Counted from the first letter of the stretch, positions 36,331 to 45,684 are shown. The stretch: DNA of 64,000 nt from an uncultured Bacilli bacterium (GCA_934102215.1 CAKOSH010000004.1:1-64000), one strand, 5' to 3'. Notes: a model not told the origin generated them from the sequence alone. Numbers and translations are program-made.

Positions 36331-36459
36331 ATATATCTCCTCATGACTAGATTATAGCATTAAATTGTTTTATAGTAAATTGTTTAAGTGAAAGATTATA
36401 GTTTTATTTTTTATGATATGATTTTATTATAATTTAATGATTATTTTTTGTTTCTTTAA

Positions 36460-36496
36460 ATTAAAAAAACGGAATACATCTATTAGATATATTCCG
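36460..36496 (-). terminator. Terminator downstream of the palindrome array
   Basis: A 27-bp near-perfect inverted repeat (36470-36496; one internal mismatch pair) is followed on the minus strand by seven T (36463-36469). It would end transcripts coming from the glycosyltransferase gene through the palindrome array. Confidence 0.8.
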
Positions 36497-36633
36497 CATC
36501 ATGTATACCTTTTCTTGCTTAAAAAGTATACTTTATCGTCCAAATTGTCACATTAACATGGCAAGTAATTAATGTAAGTTATATTATATAATTAATATAT
36601 ACTGAATGCAATAATTTTTATATAACTTTTAGT

Positions 36634-36936
36634 ATTTTAAGGTCACAGTACTGTGACCTTAAAATGTTACTTTAAATTTATGAATTATAGTTATTATCAT
36701 GAATATCTTATTTCTAAGGTCCCAAATTGGGACCTTAGAATATTGTTTTAAATCCATAAATTATAGTTATTACCGTGAATGTGTTATTTCTAAGGTCCCA
36801 AATTGGGACCTTAGAATATAATTTTAAATTTATAATAAATTAGTTATTGTTTTGAATATTTTGTTTTTAAGGTCACAATTTGTGACCTTAGAATATTCCT
36901 TTTTCATTTTGCGGTCACAATTTGTGACCGCAAAAT
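36634..36936. repeat. Array of five perfect palindromes on a ~76-bp period
   Basis: Five long inverted repeats occur at 36634-36665, 36712-36740, 36788-36816, 36868-36890 and 36906-36936. All have a GGTC...GACC core. The arms change in a compensating way: GGTCAC/GTGACC versus GGTCCC/GGGACC, and AAGG/CCTT versus GCGG/CCGC. The first four centres are 76-77 bp apart and the spacers between them share sequence; the fifth is 42 bp further. The region is noncoding and lies between the glycosyltransferase stop and a minus-strand terminator, so it is probably transcribed as a structured 3' UTR or ncRNA. Protein-binding sites are the alternative. Confidence 0.92.
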
Positions 36937-36969
36937 TATTAATGGCATTATAGTAAGTTAAGTTACATT

Positions 36970-38151
36970 TTAACTATTTTTATTTTTTATTATTTCTTTG
37001 TACATAGAATAAACATCATGAATAACTGTATCCCAATTAACATATAAATCTCTATATGCATTTTCTGATACTTCTTTATAAAGTTTTTTATTATTTAATA
37101 TTTCTATTATTTTATTAGCATAATCACGTACACTATATTTAGATAAATAGCCATTTACATTATCAGTAACAGTAGCACTAGTAGCAGTACCCTCTAAAAA
37201 TACAGTTGGAGTTTTTTGACTAGCAGCTTCTATTTGAACAATAGAAGAACAATCATACACTGATGGAAAAAGCATTAAGTCTGCTCTATTATAATAATAT
37301 GAAAGAATAATTCTATCAGTTACCTTACCACACATAATAACATCTTTATTTAGATCAAGTTCATTTATTTTTTCTTTTAACTTTTCTTCATCTTGACCTG
37401 ATCCTACGAATAACATTTTAAATTTTAATCTAGGTTTTAATTCTTTTAGCACTTTTAGAGAGTCAACAATAAAGAATATATTTTTTAATGTATTAATTCT
37501 ACCTACAAATAGAAAGACAATATCACTTTCTTTTATATTGTATAATTTATTTATATATTTATGAGCATATCTTGTATCTTTAACAAGTTCCATTTCAGTA
37601 GCATTATTAAGTACTTTAGGTAAACATTTATAATGATAATCTTCATCGTATATACGAGCCACCTCACTATTAACAGCGAAACATTCATCACATTTACTAA
37701 ATACTTTTATTACATTATGAGTTAATATTCTAGCAATCCATTCATTTTTAACTGCTTTCATAAAGTCTTGTTTATATTGACTATGCATAGTCGCAACACA
37801 TGGAACATTATGTTTTTTAGCATACTTTACACCTTCTTTTCCTAAAGTAAATGGTGAATTAATATGTACAATATCTAATTTATAACTATCAAGTATTTTC
37901 TTAAACTTTTTATCAAGTTTAGGTATTGGTAAATTATAATCCCAAAAATATGTTTTTAATGAATAACATCTTACTACTTTATAAGGTAACACAGAATCAT
38001 CAAAATCACTTCCCATATAACTTGGTGCGAAAACTATAACATTAGCATACTTAATAAGTCTTCTAGCATAATTATCTACTACCATAGTTACACCATCAGT
38101 CATTGGAAAAAATGCATCATTAAATATTCCTATTGTAATTTTATCTTTCAT
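36970..38151 (-). CDS. GT4-family glycosyltransferase
   Basis: The 393-residue protein has a two-domain GT-B fold: an N-terminal acceptor domain beginning GIFNDAFFPMTDGVTMVVDNYA, a central FLFVGRINTLKNI, and a C-terminal nucleotide-sugar region with the conserved glutamates (DCSSIVQIEAAS). The pattern resembles glucosyl-diacylglycerol synthases that make glycolipid anchors in Firmicutes. Substrate is not proven. AGGAGC precedes the ATG. The minus-strand transcript would run into the palindrome array downstream. Confidence 0.87.
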   Translation of the reverse strand: MKDKITIGIFNDAFFPMTDGVTMVVDNYARRLIKYANVIVFAPSYMGSDFDDSVLPYKVVRCYSLKTYFWDYNLPIPKLDKKFKKILDSYKLDIVHINSPFTLGKEGVKYAKKHNVPCVATMHSQYKQDFMKAVKNEWIARILTHNVIKVFSKCDECFAVNSEVARIYDEDYHYKCLPKVLNNATEMELVKDTRYAHKYINKLYNIKESDIVFLFVGRINTLKNIFFIVDSLKVLKELKPRLKFKMLFVGSGQDEEKLKEKINELDLNKDVIMCGKVTDRIILSYYYNRADLMLFPSVYDCSSIVQIEAASQKTPTVFLEGTATSATVTDNVNGYLSKYSVRDYANKIIEILNNKKLYKEVSENAYRDLYVNWDTVIHDVYSMYKEIIKNKNS

Positions 38152-38244
38152 ATATCGCTCCTATGCTTATTATATCATGTATAATGTTAAACATAAAGAT
38201 TTCAAGATTAAAGTTTTGTTTTCTTTATGTTTTTTGTTATTATA

Positions 38245-38430
38245 ACAAATATCGGTAAAGACGGATTATATCAGGTACTTCGAGTACGTTTTTTTGAATG
38301 TCTGCCATATGATTATTTATTAATTCGGTTGTAGATAATGGAAACTAATAGCAATATTAAAGTTCGGATGATTAAGCATGTAGGAATATAAGTGGTCGAA
38401 TATGGTTTAACCGAAATATTATGAAAGGAG
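38245..38430 (+). ncRNA. Probable bridge-RNA (bRNA) region of the IS110 left end
   Basis: IS110 elements encode a bridge RNA in the noncoding end flanking the transposase, giving loops that pair with target and donor DNA. Here about 190 bp of noncoding sequence precede the transposase. It has a GC content above its surroundings and hairpin-like elements, such as GTACT/AGTAC around TCG at about 38274-38286. The placement upstream of the gene fits the IS110 rather than the IS1111 arrangement. The structure and ends are inferred, not shown. Confidence 0.5.
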
Positions 38431-38438
38431 AAATTTTT

Positions 38439-39626
38439 ATGAAACATATTTTAAGTTTTGATATTGCTAAAGGTAAAAGCGTTTATTGTTTTATTGATGA
38501 ATTAAGAAATGTAATTATTGATGCTTCTTTAATTGAACATAAAAAAGATGAATTTGACAATTTATTTAATTTAATTAAAGATTATCCTAATTTAATTGTT
38601 GTAATGGAGTCTACTTCTGTTTATCATTTACCAGTTGAAACATATTTTAGATCTAAGTGTGTTGATACAGTTGTTATCAACCCTAAATTAGTTAGACAAT
38701 TTAAAGATACTTTAAATAAATCTAAAACTGATAAACTAGATTGTTTTAAAATTGCTAGATGTTATTTAGGTACTATTGATAATTTTTATCAAAAACAAGA
38801 TGAATATTTTATGTATAGTCCTCTTGCAAGATAATATTGGTCCTTAATTGAAGGACAAACCAGATTAAAAAACAGATATAAACAATTAATTGAAATTATT
38901 TTTCCTGAATTTAACCTTATTTTTAATGATTTATATGATGATTTGGCTCTGAATTTTATACATGATTTCCCTCATCCTGTTTTATTTGTTAATAGACGCA
39001 TTGATTATTTAATGAATTATTTAAAAGAGAAAAATGGTACTACACAAGCATATAGGTTTAAAAACAAAGTTTTAAAAATGAAAGAACTTGCTTCAAATTC
39101 TTTATGTTTTGTTGCTTTTGATTCTTATCAAGTTCAAAATCTTGTACAAGTTATTGAAATGATTCAATATCATAAATCAGAAATTAATAAAATCAAAAAA
39201 CAACTTATTAATGATATGAAAGATAAAGAGTTATTTAAAATTATTAATTCTATTCCTGGTTTTGGTGAATTTTCTACTGCTTTATTTCTAGCCGAAGTTG
39301 GTGACATAACTAGATTTGATGATAAGTATCAATTTATATCATTTATAGGAATTGATTCAGTTACTTCACAATCTGGTGTTTCTGCTTATCATGGACCAAT
39401 TTCTAAAACAGGTTGTAAGTTTGGTAGAACTATTTTATTTAATATAGTTACAACTATATTACAAATATCTGCTCACACAGGCAAAACTAATCCTATTTAT
39501 TTGTTTTTCAGAAAAAAACAATCTGAAGGTAAACATCATTATAAATGCATAATCGCCTGCGAAACGAAATTATGTAAAATTATTTATAAATTATGTTCTT
39601 CAAATTGTCTATACGAAAACAAATAG
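38439..39626 (+). pseudogene. IS110 transposase interrupted by one in-frame TAA
   Basis: Two halves (38439-38834 and 38835-39626) are in the same frame and are separated only by a TAA at 38832-38834. The N-terminal DEDD/RuvC-like half has LSFDIAKGKSVYCFID, VVMESTSVYHLPVE and KSKTDKLDCFKIAR. The C-terminal Tnp_20 half has SIPGFGEFSTALFLAEVGD and the serine motif SQSGVSAYHGPISK. The reading frame between them is intact (TRLKNRYKQLIEIIFPE). The ATG at 38439 follows AAAGGAG; an ATG at 38421 lies upstream of that site. A recent nonsense mutation or a sequencing error would explain this. Confidence 0.85.
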
Positions 39627-39648
39627 ACTAATTTACCAATTTTTTTAA

Positions 39649-39672
39649 AATTGAGGAAACTCAGTTCTTTTT
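39649..39672 (+). terminator. Terminator at the right end of the IS110 element
   Basis: AATTGAG pairs with CTCAGTT around a GAAA tetraloop (39649-39666), followed by CTTTTT on the plus strand. It lies 22 bp after the transposase stop. Confidence 0.65.
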
Positions 39673-39722
39673 GTCGTGTATATAATATCACATTTTTTTA
39701 AATTTGACAAAACTTAGATAAT

Positions 39723-39748
39723 CAAAAAAGATAGAACATTTTCTATCT
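39723..39748 (-). terminator. lysS terminator
   Basis: On the minus strand AGATAGAA and TTCTATCT pair around a 4-nt loop, followed by TTTTTT. It is directly after the lysS stop region. Confidence 0.8.
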
Positions 39749-39755
39749 CTATAAA

Positions 39756-41249
39756 TTATTTTCTATCTCTTTCTTTCATTGTTGGGAATAATATTACATC
39801 TCTTATACTTGCTGATTCAGTAAAGAACATAACAAGTCTATCAATACCATAACCAATACCACCAGCAGGAGGCATACCATATTCAAGTGCTTCAATGAAA
39901 TCCATATCTATATCATTAGCTTCATCATTGCCAAGTTCTCTTTCTTTAAGTTGACTTTCAAATCTTTCTAATTGATCAATTGGATCATTAAGTTCAGTAT
40001 ATGCGTTAGCAAATTCTTTTCCACCTATGAATAATTCAAATCTATCTACGAATCTAGGATCTTCTGGATTCTTTTTAGTAAGTGGGCTTATTTCAACTGG
40101 ATGACCATATAAGAATGTTGGTTGAATTAATGTTTCTTCTACATATTTTTCAAAGAATAAATTAATAATATGACCAACATTGTGTTGATGTTCTTCTACT
40201 TCAATATCATGTTCTTTAGCAAGATTTAATGCTTCTTCTACTCTCATTTCTTTTTTAAAATCAATACCAGTTACTTCTTTAATAGAATCAACCATACTTA
40301 TTCTTTTCCATTTTCCTTCAAGATTAATTTCATTACCATTCCAATTAAATGTATATTTATTAAATATTTTTTCAGCTATTGTTTTAAACATACTTTCAGT
40401 CATTTCCATCATACCTTCAAGGTTTGAATACGCAAGATATGCTTCCATTAATGTAAATTCTGGATTATGCATAGGATCCATTCCTTCATTTCTAAATGTT
40501 CTACCTATTTCATAAACAGCTTCCATTCCACCAACTAAAAGTCTCTTTAGTGGAAGCTCAAGTGCTATTCTTAAATACATATCCATATCTTGAGTATTAT
40601 GATGTGTAATAAATGGTCTAGCACTAGCACCAGTTAATAATGTATTTAAAATAGGTGTTTCTACTTCAGTAAATCCACGATTATCCATGAAATTTTGAAT
40701 ACATCTAATAATTTTAGGTCTTGTGAAGGCAACTTTCTTAGAATCATCATTCATAATTAAGTCAACATATCTACGTCTATATCTTTCTTCAATATCAGTA
40801 AGACCATGGAATTTCTCTGGTAGTGGTTTTAATGCTTTAACAAGTGGTGTATATTTTAAACATTTAATAGTAAGTTCACCTGTTTTAGTTTTCATAATTT
40901 TACCATAAACGCCAACTATGTCACCTATATCAGCACTCTTAAATAAATTATAAGATTCTTCTCCAATATCATTTATAGAAATATATATTTGAATTGGACC
41001 AGTCTTATCTTTAATACTAAAGAATGATGCTTTACCCATCTTTCTAATAAACATAATTCTACCAGCAACAGTTGCTGTATCAGTCATATTTTCAAATTCT
41101 TCATGTTCAACATCTTTGTACTTTTCTTTTAAATCAGCAGCAAAACTATCTCTATCAAATCTACTACCAAATGGATCCATACCAAGACTTCTTATTTTTT
41201 CCATCTTTTCTCTACGAACAAGTTCTTGTTCTGTAAATTGTCTTTCCAT
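39756..41249 (-). CDS. lysS: Lysyl-tRNA synthetase (class II)
   Basis: This enzyme charges tRNA-Lys. The 497-residue protein has an N-terminal OB-fold anticodon-binding domain (VAGRIMFIRKMGKASFF), motif 1 around RYVDLIMNDDSKKVAFTRPKI, motif 2 (RTFRNEGMDPMHNPEFTLMEAY) and motif 3 (PPAGGIGYGIDRLVMFFT). It is full length. The ATG at 41249 is ten bases from AAGGA; a GTG nine bases upstream is too close. A terminator follows. Confidence 0.97.
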   Translation of the reverse strand: MERQFTEQELVRREKMEKIRSLGMDPFGSRFDRDSFAADLKEKYKDVEHEEFENMTDTATVAGRIMFIRKMGKASFFSIKDKTGPIQIYISINDIGEESYNLFKSADIGDIVGVYGKIMKTKTGELTIKCLKYTPLVKALKPLPEKFHGLTDIEERYRRRYVDLIMNDDSKKVAFTRPKIIRCIQNFMDNRGFTEVETPILNTLLTGASARPFITHHNTQDMDMYLRIALELPLKRLLVGGMEAVYEIGRTFRNEGMDPMHNPEFTLMEAYLAYSNLEGMMEMTESMFKTIAEKIFNKYTFNWNGNEINLEGKWKRISMVDSIKEVTGIDFKKEMRVEEALNLAKEHDIEVEEHQHNVGHIINLFFEKYVEETLIQPTFLYGHPVEISPLTKKNPEDPRFVDRFELFIGGKEFANAYTELNDPIDQLERFESQLKERELGNDEANDIDMDFIEALEYGMPPAGGIGYGIDRLVMFFTESASIRDVILFPTMKERDRK

Positions 41250-41341
41250 CTTTTTCACTTCCTTTATATTTAATATCTTTATTCTTTATTCTTTATTATT
41301 TATTATTTATTTATTATTTATTTCTTTACAATATAATTTCT

Positions 41342-42055
41342 TTATAATTTAATATTTTCGTCCATAGAATTTACATAATTCATAAATCTATCAAGAAATG
41401 CAAATTCAAGACCATTATCTTTATCTTTTTCTTCTTTGTATATTTCTTTTAATATGGATAAAGCTGAATCATCATCATTTGTAGTAACTTTAGATATTTT
41501 ATTTTTATCTACTCCTACTCCACTTTTAGTATGCATATTAAATGATTCTACTTTATCACTACTTGTTATATATCCTAAATACATTCTATTAGTAAATTCT
41601 TCTTTTTCATGAGATTTAGCTTCATCTGTGTCAAAAGGATCATATTCTTCACTAGTAATATCAAGTTTTAACACTATATTAGATTTCATATATTCAATCA
41701 TCCATGCTATAGCATAGTTAATATTATCTTCTGTATAGTATAGTCCATTAGTAAAATCTTCTCTAAACTTTCTTTTAAGATTCATTCTTTCTTCCTTAGT
41801 AATATCTTTATATTTAAGAACTGAATTATATAAACTAATTCTATATATAAACCAGTTAATCCATACATCACATATTCTAAGAAAACCAATGTTTCCTTTT
41901 GAAAAGAATACTTTAGATGTTTTTTCTATACCATTTGCATTATCACCAATAGAAGGTATAAGTCCATTTAAACTTATACTTTCATGGTTATCTCTACTCG
42001 TAAAATGATAGAATGTATTTTCACTATCAAGTTCATTTAAACTAATAGTGTTCAT
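41342..42055 (-). CDS. Unknown protein with an ADP-ribosyltransferase-like N-terminus
   Basis: The 237-residue protein is not firmly recognised. Residues 13-55 (FYHFTSRDNHESISLNGLIP, then GIEKTSKVFFSKG) resemble the entry strand and 'H-x-T ... GL' of KptA/DarT/ADP-ribosyltransferase-fold enzymes. The rest is mixed alpha/beta with WMIEYMKSNIVLKLDI. The start overlaps the aspS stop codon (TAATG), so its translation is coupled to aspartyl-tRNA synthetase. An ART fold is an inference; a catalytic glutamate cannot be identified with confidence. Similar architecture may occur at 62211-63719 and 44999-45655. Confidence 0.55.
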   Translation of the reverse strand: MNTISLNELDSENTFYHFTSRDNHESISLNGLIPSIGDNANGIEKTSKVFFSKGNIGFLRICDVWINWFIYRISLYNSVLKYKDITKEERMNLKRKFREDFTNGLYYTEDNINYAIAWMIEYMKSNIVLKLDITSEEYDPFDTDEAKSHEKEEFTNRMYLGYITSSDKVESFNMHTKSGVGVDKNKISKVTTNDDDSALSILKEIYKEEKDKDNGLEFAFLDRFMNYVNSMDENIKL

Positions 42056-43791
42056 TAGTCACGAACCTTGATATGTGTTTCTCTAAGTTGTTTTTCAAAC
42101 ACTTCGTTTGGACATCCCATTAATGCATCAGCACCATTAGCAGCCATTGGGAATGCTACCATTTCTCTTATGTTTTCTTCATCTTTTAAAAGCATAAGAA
42201 TTCTATCAAGACCAGGAGCCATACCAGCGTGAGGTGGAGCACCAAATTGAAATGCTTGATATAATGATGGGAATTTACTTTCAACAACACTTTCATCATA
42301 ACCAGCTATTTCAAATGCTTTTTTAAGTATTACTGGACTATAATTTCTTTCACCACCACTTGCCATTTCAAGACCATTACATACAAAATCATATTGACAA
42401 GCAACTATATCACCTGGATTTTTATTAAGTAAAGCGTCAAGACCACCATTTGGCATACTAAATGGATTGTGTGTAAAATCCCATTTATTATCTTCTTCAT
42501 TCCATTCATAGAATGGGAAGTCAACAATGATACAAAATTCAAATCTATTTTTATCTACAAGATTTAATTCATTACCAAGTTTAAGTCTTAATGAACCACA
42601 AAGTTTATCAAATTTTTCACCTTTGTTACCACATATAATTACTACAGTATTTCCTTTTTCAAGTTTTAATGTTTTAACAAGTTCTTCTTTTTCACTATCA
42701 CTAAATAATTTAACCATTGAACCAGTTATTTCATCATTATATTTAATGAATCCAAGTGAACTAGCACCTAAATTTTTATATTCTTCTTCTAGTTTTTTAT
42801 AGAAACTATTAGATTTATCATTTTCAGGTAATACCATACACTTTACTTCTTTATCTTTAAATACAACGCTTTCACTCTTAAAAAGTAATTCAGTAATATT
42901 AATAATTTCAAATGGTATTCTTAAGTCTGGTTTATCACTACCATATTTTTCCATTGCTTCTTTAAATGGTATTCTTCTAAATGGTACAGGAGAAACTTCT
43001 TTATTACCAAATTTCTTAAATGTATCATAGAATACTCTTTGTCCTACAAGGAATACATCTTCCTGTGTAGCAAATGACATTTCGAAGTCTAATTGATAAA
43101 ATTCTCCATATAATCTATCGCTTCTTGGATCTTCATCTCTAAAGCAAGGTGCGATTTGAAAATATCTATCAAATCCACTACACATTAATAATTGTTTAAA
43201 TATTTGAGGTGCTTGTGGAAGCGCATAGAATTTACCTTTAAATTTTCTACTTGGTACGATGAAATCTCTTGCTCCTTCTGGACTAGATGCTGTTAAGATT
43301 GGTGTTTGTATTTCAGTAAATTTCATATCTTTCATTGTATGTCTTATGAAATCAATTACATCTGTTCTAAATCTAATACCATCATGCACACTCTTATTTC
43401 TTAAATCTAAATAACGATATTTAAGTCTTGTTTCTTCACTAGATGATTTACTGTTTTTAACTTCAAATGGAAGTGTTTTGTATACATCACCTAGTACTTC
43501 TAGCTCCTTAATTTCAATTTCAATTTCACCAGTTTTCATGTTTTTATTAAGCATTTCAGGTGTTCTTGAAACTACTTTTCCAAGTACAGTAACAGTGCTT
43601 TCACGATTAAGACGACTATATTCAGTATTTTCACTTATAAGTTGTACTATACCTGTTTCATCTCTTAATGCAATAAATACTAAACTTCCTAGATTTCTTA
43701 CATTTTCAATCCATCCAGCAACTCTTACTTCCTTGTTTTCATATTCTTTTGTTACTTCACCACAATATATATTTCTATATTTGTTAGCCAT
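42055..43791 (-). CDS. aspS: Aspartyl-tRNA synthetase
   Basis: The enzyme charges tRNA-Asp. The 578-residue bacterial-type class II synthetase has an OB-fold anticodon domain (VRVAGWIENVRNLGSLVFIALRD), motif 1 region, motif 2 (FRDEDPRSDRLYGEFYQLDFEM), the bacterial GAD insertion and motif 3 (APPHAGMAPGLDRILMLL). A strong AGGAGG precedes the ATG. A T-box leader of about 220 nt with an aspartate specifier lies upstream, so expression should rise when charged tRNA-Asp falls. The stop overlaps the start of the next gene. Confidence 0.97.
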   Translation of the reverse strand: MANKYRNIYCGEVTKEYENKEVRVAGWIENVRNLGSLVFIALRDETGIVQLISENTEYSRLNRESTVTVLGKVVSRTPEMLNKNMKTGEIEIEIKELEVLGDVYKTLPFEVKNSKSSSEETRLKYRYLDLRNKSVHDGIRFRTDVIDFIRHTMKDMKFTEIQTPILTASSPEGARDFIVPSRKFKGKFYALPQAPQIFKQLLMCSGFDRYFQIAPCFRDEDPRSDRLYGEFYQLDFEMSFATQEDVFLVGQRVFYDTFKKFGNKEVSPVPFRRIPFKEAMEKYGSDKPDLRIPFEIINITELLFKSESVVFKDKEVKCMVLPENDKSNSFYKKLEEEYKNLGASSLGFIKYNDEITGSMVKLFSDSEKEELVKTLKLEKGNTVVIICGNKGEKFDKLCGSLRLKLGNELNLVDKNRFEFCIIVDFPFYEWNEEDNKWDFTHNPFSMPNGGLDALLNKNPGDIVACQYDFVCNGLEMASGGERNYSPVILKKAFEIAGYDESVVESKFPSLYQAFQFGAPPHAGMAPGLDRILMLLKDEENIREMVAFPMAANGADALMGCPNEVFEKQLRETHIKVRD

Positions 43792-43812
43792 AAAAATTCC
43801 TCCTTTATAAAC

Positions 43813-44030
43813 AAAAAAGAATCTAATCTGTAAGAGCGATTATGTTCGCTGTACCATCTTACTTCATAGATTCATTATTTCTACCTTTTAGTCTTTATAG
43901 CAGACATGCTTATTTGCTCTGGAAATTGTCACGTACTTTTTATTCATTATTTACCTATTATTAGTTTCCACCAAACACTAACTCTCTATTAAGGAAGATA
44001 AATAACTACTACTTTCCTTCATTGCTTATG
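43813..44030 (-). ncRNA. T-box riboswitch leader of aspS (Asp, GAC specifier)
   Basis: On the minus strand the leader contains the T-box core GATGGTACAGCG (43841-43860 region), a terminator with a GAATCTA/TAGATTC stem (43867-43873 with 43819-43825) ending in six T, and a Stem I element. In Stem I GGAAA pairs with TTTCC, and the strand opposite the AGTA turn carries GAC followed by A, the expected specifier for aspartate. The apical GGTGGAAAC segment is also typical. Uncharged tRNA-Asp should bind and allow readthrough into aspS. Confidence 0.88.
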
Positions 44031-44035
44031 AGTAG

Positions 44036-44065
44036 ATTATAGTTTATTTGATACCAATTTGTCAA
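44036..44065 (-). promoter_or_regulatory. aspS T-box promoter
   Basis: Minus strand: perfect TTGACA (44060-44065), an 18-bp spacer and perfect TATAAT (44036-44041). Transcription would start at about 44029. Confidence 0.75.
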
Positions 44066-44101
44066 TAGTTTTTTAATAGTGATATGAAATTAAATAAATA
44101 A

Positions 44102-44812
44102 TTACATTTTATGAGAATCACCTTTTTCAAATGCTTCAATAGCCATATCAATATCATTTAGTGTTCCATATAACTGTTCTAATTTTTTATCAAAATTAAC
44201 ATTACAATTATTTAAATCACCACCATGTGCGATAAACTGTTGTTTTTCTCTTATTGTTCTATTAATTTCAGAAATAATTCTATCCCTACTAATAGTTAAT
44301 TCACCAGCATTATTTATTCTACCTAAATCTGCCATATTTTTAAAATTTTCTTCTCTTTCTTTATTATGCCTTGCTTGTTCAGAATTATCAAATGCTACTT
44401 CATCATTATCTTCTAAAAAGTGCTTATCAGTTGATGATAAATATTCACCATTCGCATTACTTTCTTTTAAATCTCTTAGATTTTCTGTTACGTCTTTTCT
44501 AAATGTTTTTTTAAATTTACTTCTCAATAAGTCAGTTTTAGTAATAGTATCTTGCATATCTTCTTGATTTCTTCTTCTTTCTGCTTCTTCCTGTGTTTCA
44601 GCTTTTGTAGTTTCTAAATATCTTTCAAAAAGCTTACTATTTTTCTCTTCATATGCTTCATTAACTCTTTCTGTTAACTCTTCTCTATCTTCAGTTGAAA
44701 GTAAAGGTAAAATGCCATTAATATCACCTTTATTTAATAAATCATTAATTTTCTTGGATTTTTCAATTGACATTTTACTACTATCATCTGATTTACTTGT
44801 TTGTTCTTCCAT
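44102..44812 (-). CDS. Unknown hydrophilic, helical protein
   Basis: I do not recognise this 236-residue protein. It lacks a signal peptide or membrane helix and is rich in Glu, Lys, Asn and Asp. Long charged stretches (LTERVNEAYEEKNSKLFERYL; QARHNKEREENFKNM) suggest helices or short coiled coils. GGAG with a good spacer precedes the ATG. The aspS promoter begins just downstream. Composition is like the neighbours, so there is no sign of transfer. Confidence 0.65.
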   Translation of the reverse strand: MEEQTSKSDDSSKMSIEKSKKINDLLNKGDINGILPLLSTEDREELTERVNEAYEEKNSKLFERYLETTKAETQEEAERRRNQEDMQDTITKTDLLRSKFKKTFRKDVTENLRDLKESNANGEYLSSTDKHFLEDNDEVAFDNSEQARHNKEREENFKNMADLGRINNAGELTISRDRIISEINRTIREKQQFIAHGGDLNNCNVNFDKKLEQLYGTLNDIDMAIEAFEKGDSHKM

Positions 44813-44983
44813 AAAATTACTCCATTCATATTTTTTATTTACAAAATAATTATATCAAAGTGAACATAAAATATCTATAATTTATTAAATTTTTATTAAA
44901 TAGTTATCTAAACTTTTAATATTTCATTTACATATCTATTATTGTTATTGCTATTCATCTTTTTAGAATTAAGTATAATAAAA

Positions 44984-45003
44984 AGTAAGAACTAACTCTT
45001 ACT
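44984..45003 (-). terminator. Terminator of the 44999-45655 gene
   Basis: AGTAAGA/TCTTACT stem with a 6-nt loop overlaps the stop codon; TTTTTATTAT follows on the minus strand. Confidence 0.7.
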
Positions 45004-45655
45004 TATAATATCTCATTTCATGTCTAAGAACATATTCTGCTTCTCTTGAACTATCTAATTTAGCAAGTGTATCAACATCATAAATTGGTACATCATATCC
45101 ATTTTCACTTAGTGCATAATTCATAGTGTCTAAATCACACATTATTCTTTCCATTTTCTTTGCAAAACTTTCACCATTATCACGTACTAAATGTATAGGA
45201 TAAGTAAGACCTATCATATGTTCAAGTGAAACTTTATCACGAACTTGTACTTCATCAGGCATATCACTATATCTTTGATTGCCTTTAAGCAAACCTAGCT
45301 TTTTCATTTTAGCATAATCCTTTGCTGTTCTAAGTGTTGGTGCTTCTATTATAGTTGGTTCTATAACATCGAATTTATCTTTAGGAAACATAATTGATAA
45401 TGAATATCTTATATATGTACAAAATGCATTAAAGTCTTCATTAACTCCTGCCATAATATCTCTCTTTGAGTAATCGCAAAGTGAAATATAATCAATACCA
45501 TTAAACCCTTCATTAGATAGTGTTTTTTGTAATCTTGAAGATAAAAGAGCATGACATTTAAGTATTTTACATAATAAAATATAAGTATCATATGTATCAA
45601 TATAAACACCATTATTAGTGGCATTTATCGCATGTAAATAAATATTATCATCCAT
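44999..45655 (-). CDS. Unknown protein, possibly ADP-ribosyltransferase-like
   Basis: The 218-residue protein has no family I can name with certainty. Features include an early LHAIN, CHALLSSRLQ followed by FNGIDYISLCDYSKRD, SIMFPKDKFDVIEPT, and DKVSLEHMIGLTYPIHLVRDN. The combination of a His near the N-terminus and an ISLC-type strand resembles ART-fold proteins, but this is speculative. No signal peptide or membrane segment is present. It is a single-gene unit with its own terminator; the ribosome site (GGGGAT) is ten bases from the ATG. Confidence 0.6.
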   Translation of the reverse strand: MDDNIYLHAINATNNGVYIDTYDTYILLCKILKCHALLSSRLQKTLSNEGFNGIDYISLCDYSKRDIMAGVNEDFNAFCTYIRYSLSIMFPKDKFDVIEPTIIEAPTLRTAKDYAKMKKLGLLKGNQRYSDMPDEVQVRDKVSLEHMIGLTYPIHLVRDNGESFAKKMERIMCDLDTMNYALSENGYDVPIYDVDTLAKLDSSREAEYVLRHEMRYYK

Positions 45656-45684
45656 ACTCTTTTTATCCCCTGCCTTTCAAATAA

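Larger units (their letters stand above)
38240..39672 (+). mobile_element. IS110-family insertion sequence
   Basis: The element comprises a long noncoding left end, one transposase frame and a short right end with a terminator. The boundaries are approximate because IS110 elements lack obvious terminal inverted repeats. It is the only transposase in the window and sits in the gap between the glycosyltransferase and lysS, apparently without disrupting a gene. The transposase is interrupted by one in-frame stop, so this copy is probably immobile unless read through or helped in trans. Confidence 0.82.

Noticed and set aside
36634..36936. The palindrome array as a CRISPR
   Set aside because: Spacers are similar to one another rather than unique, the repeats are perfect palindromes with arm variation, and no cas gene is nearby.
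38421..39626. UAA reassigned to a sense codon, based on single TAA interruptions in the IS110 transposase and flavodoxin genes
   Set aside because: TAA is used as the normal stop in many intact genes here. Two isolated events are better explained by mutation or sequencing error.
41259..41341. A regulatory leader upstream of lysS
   Set aside because: The gap is only AT-rich microsatellite-like sequence; no T-box core or stem-loop is visible.
45409..45624. A small minus-strand open frame overlapping the gene at 44999-45655
   Set aside because: It overlaps a better-supported gene on the same strand in another frame, with no ribosome site.
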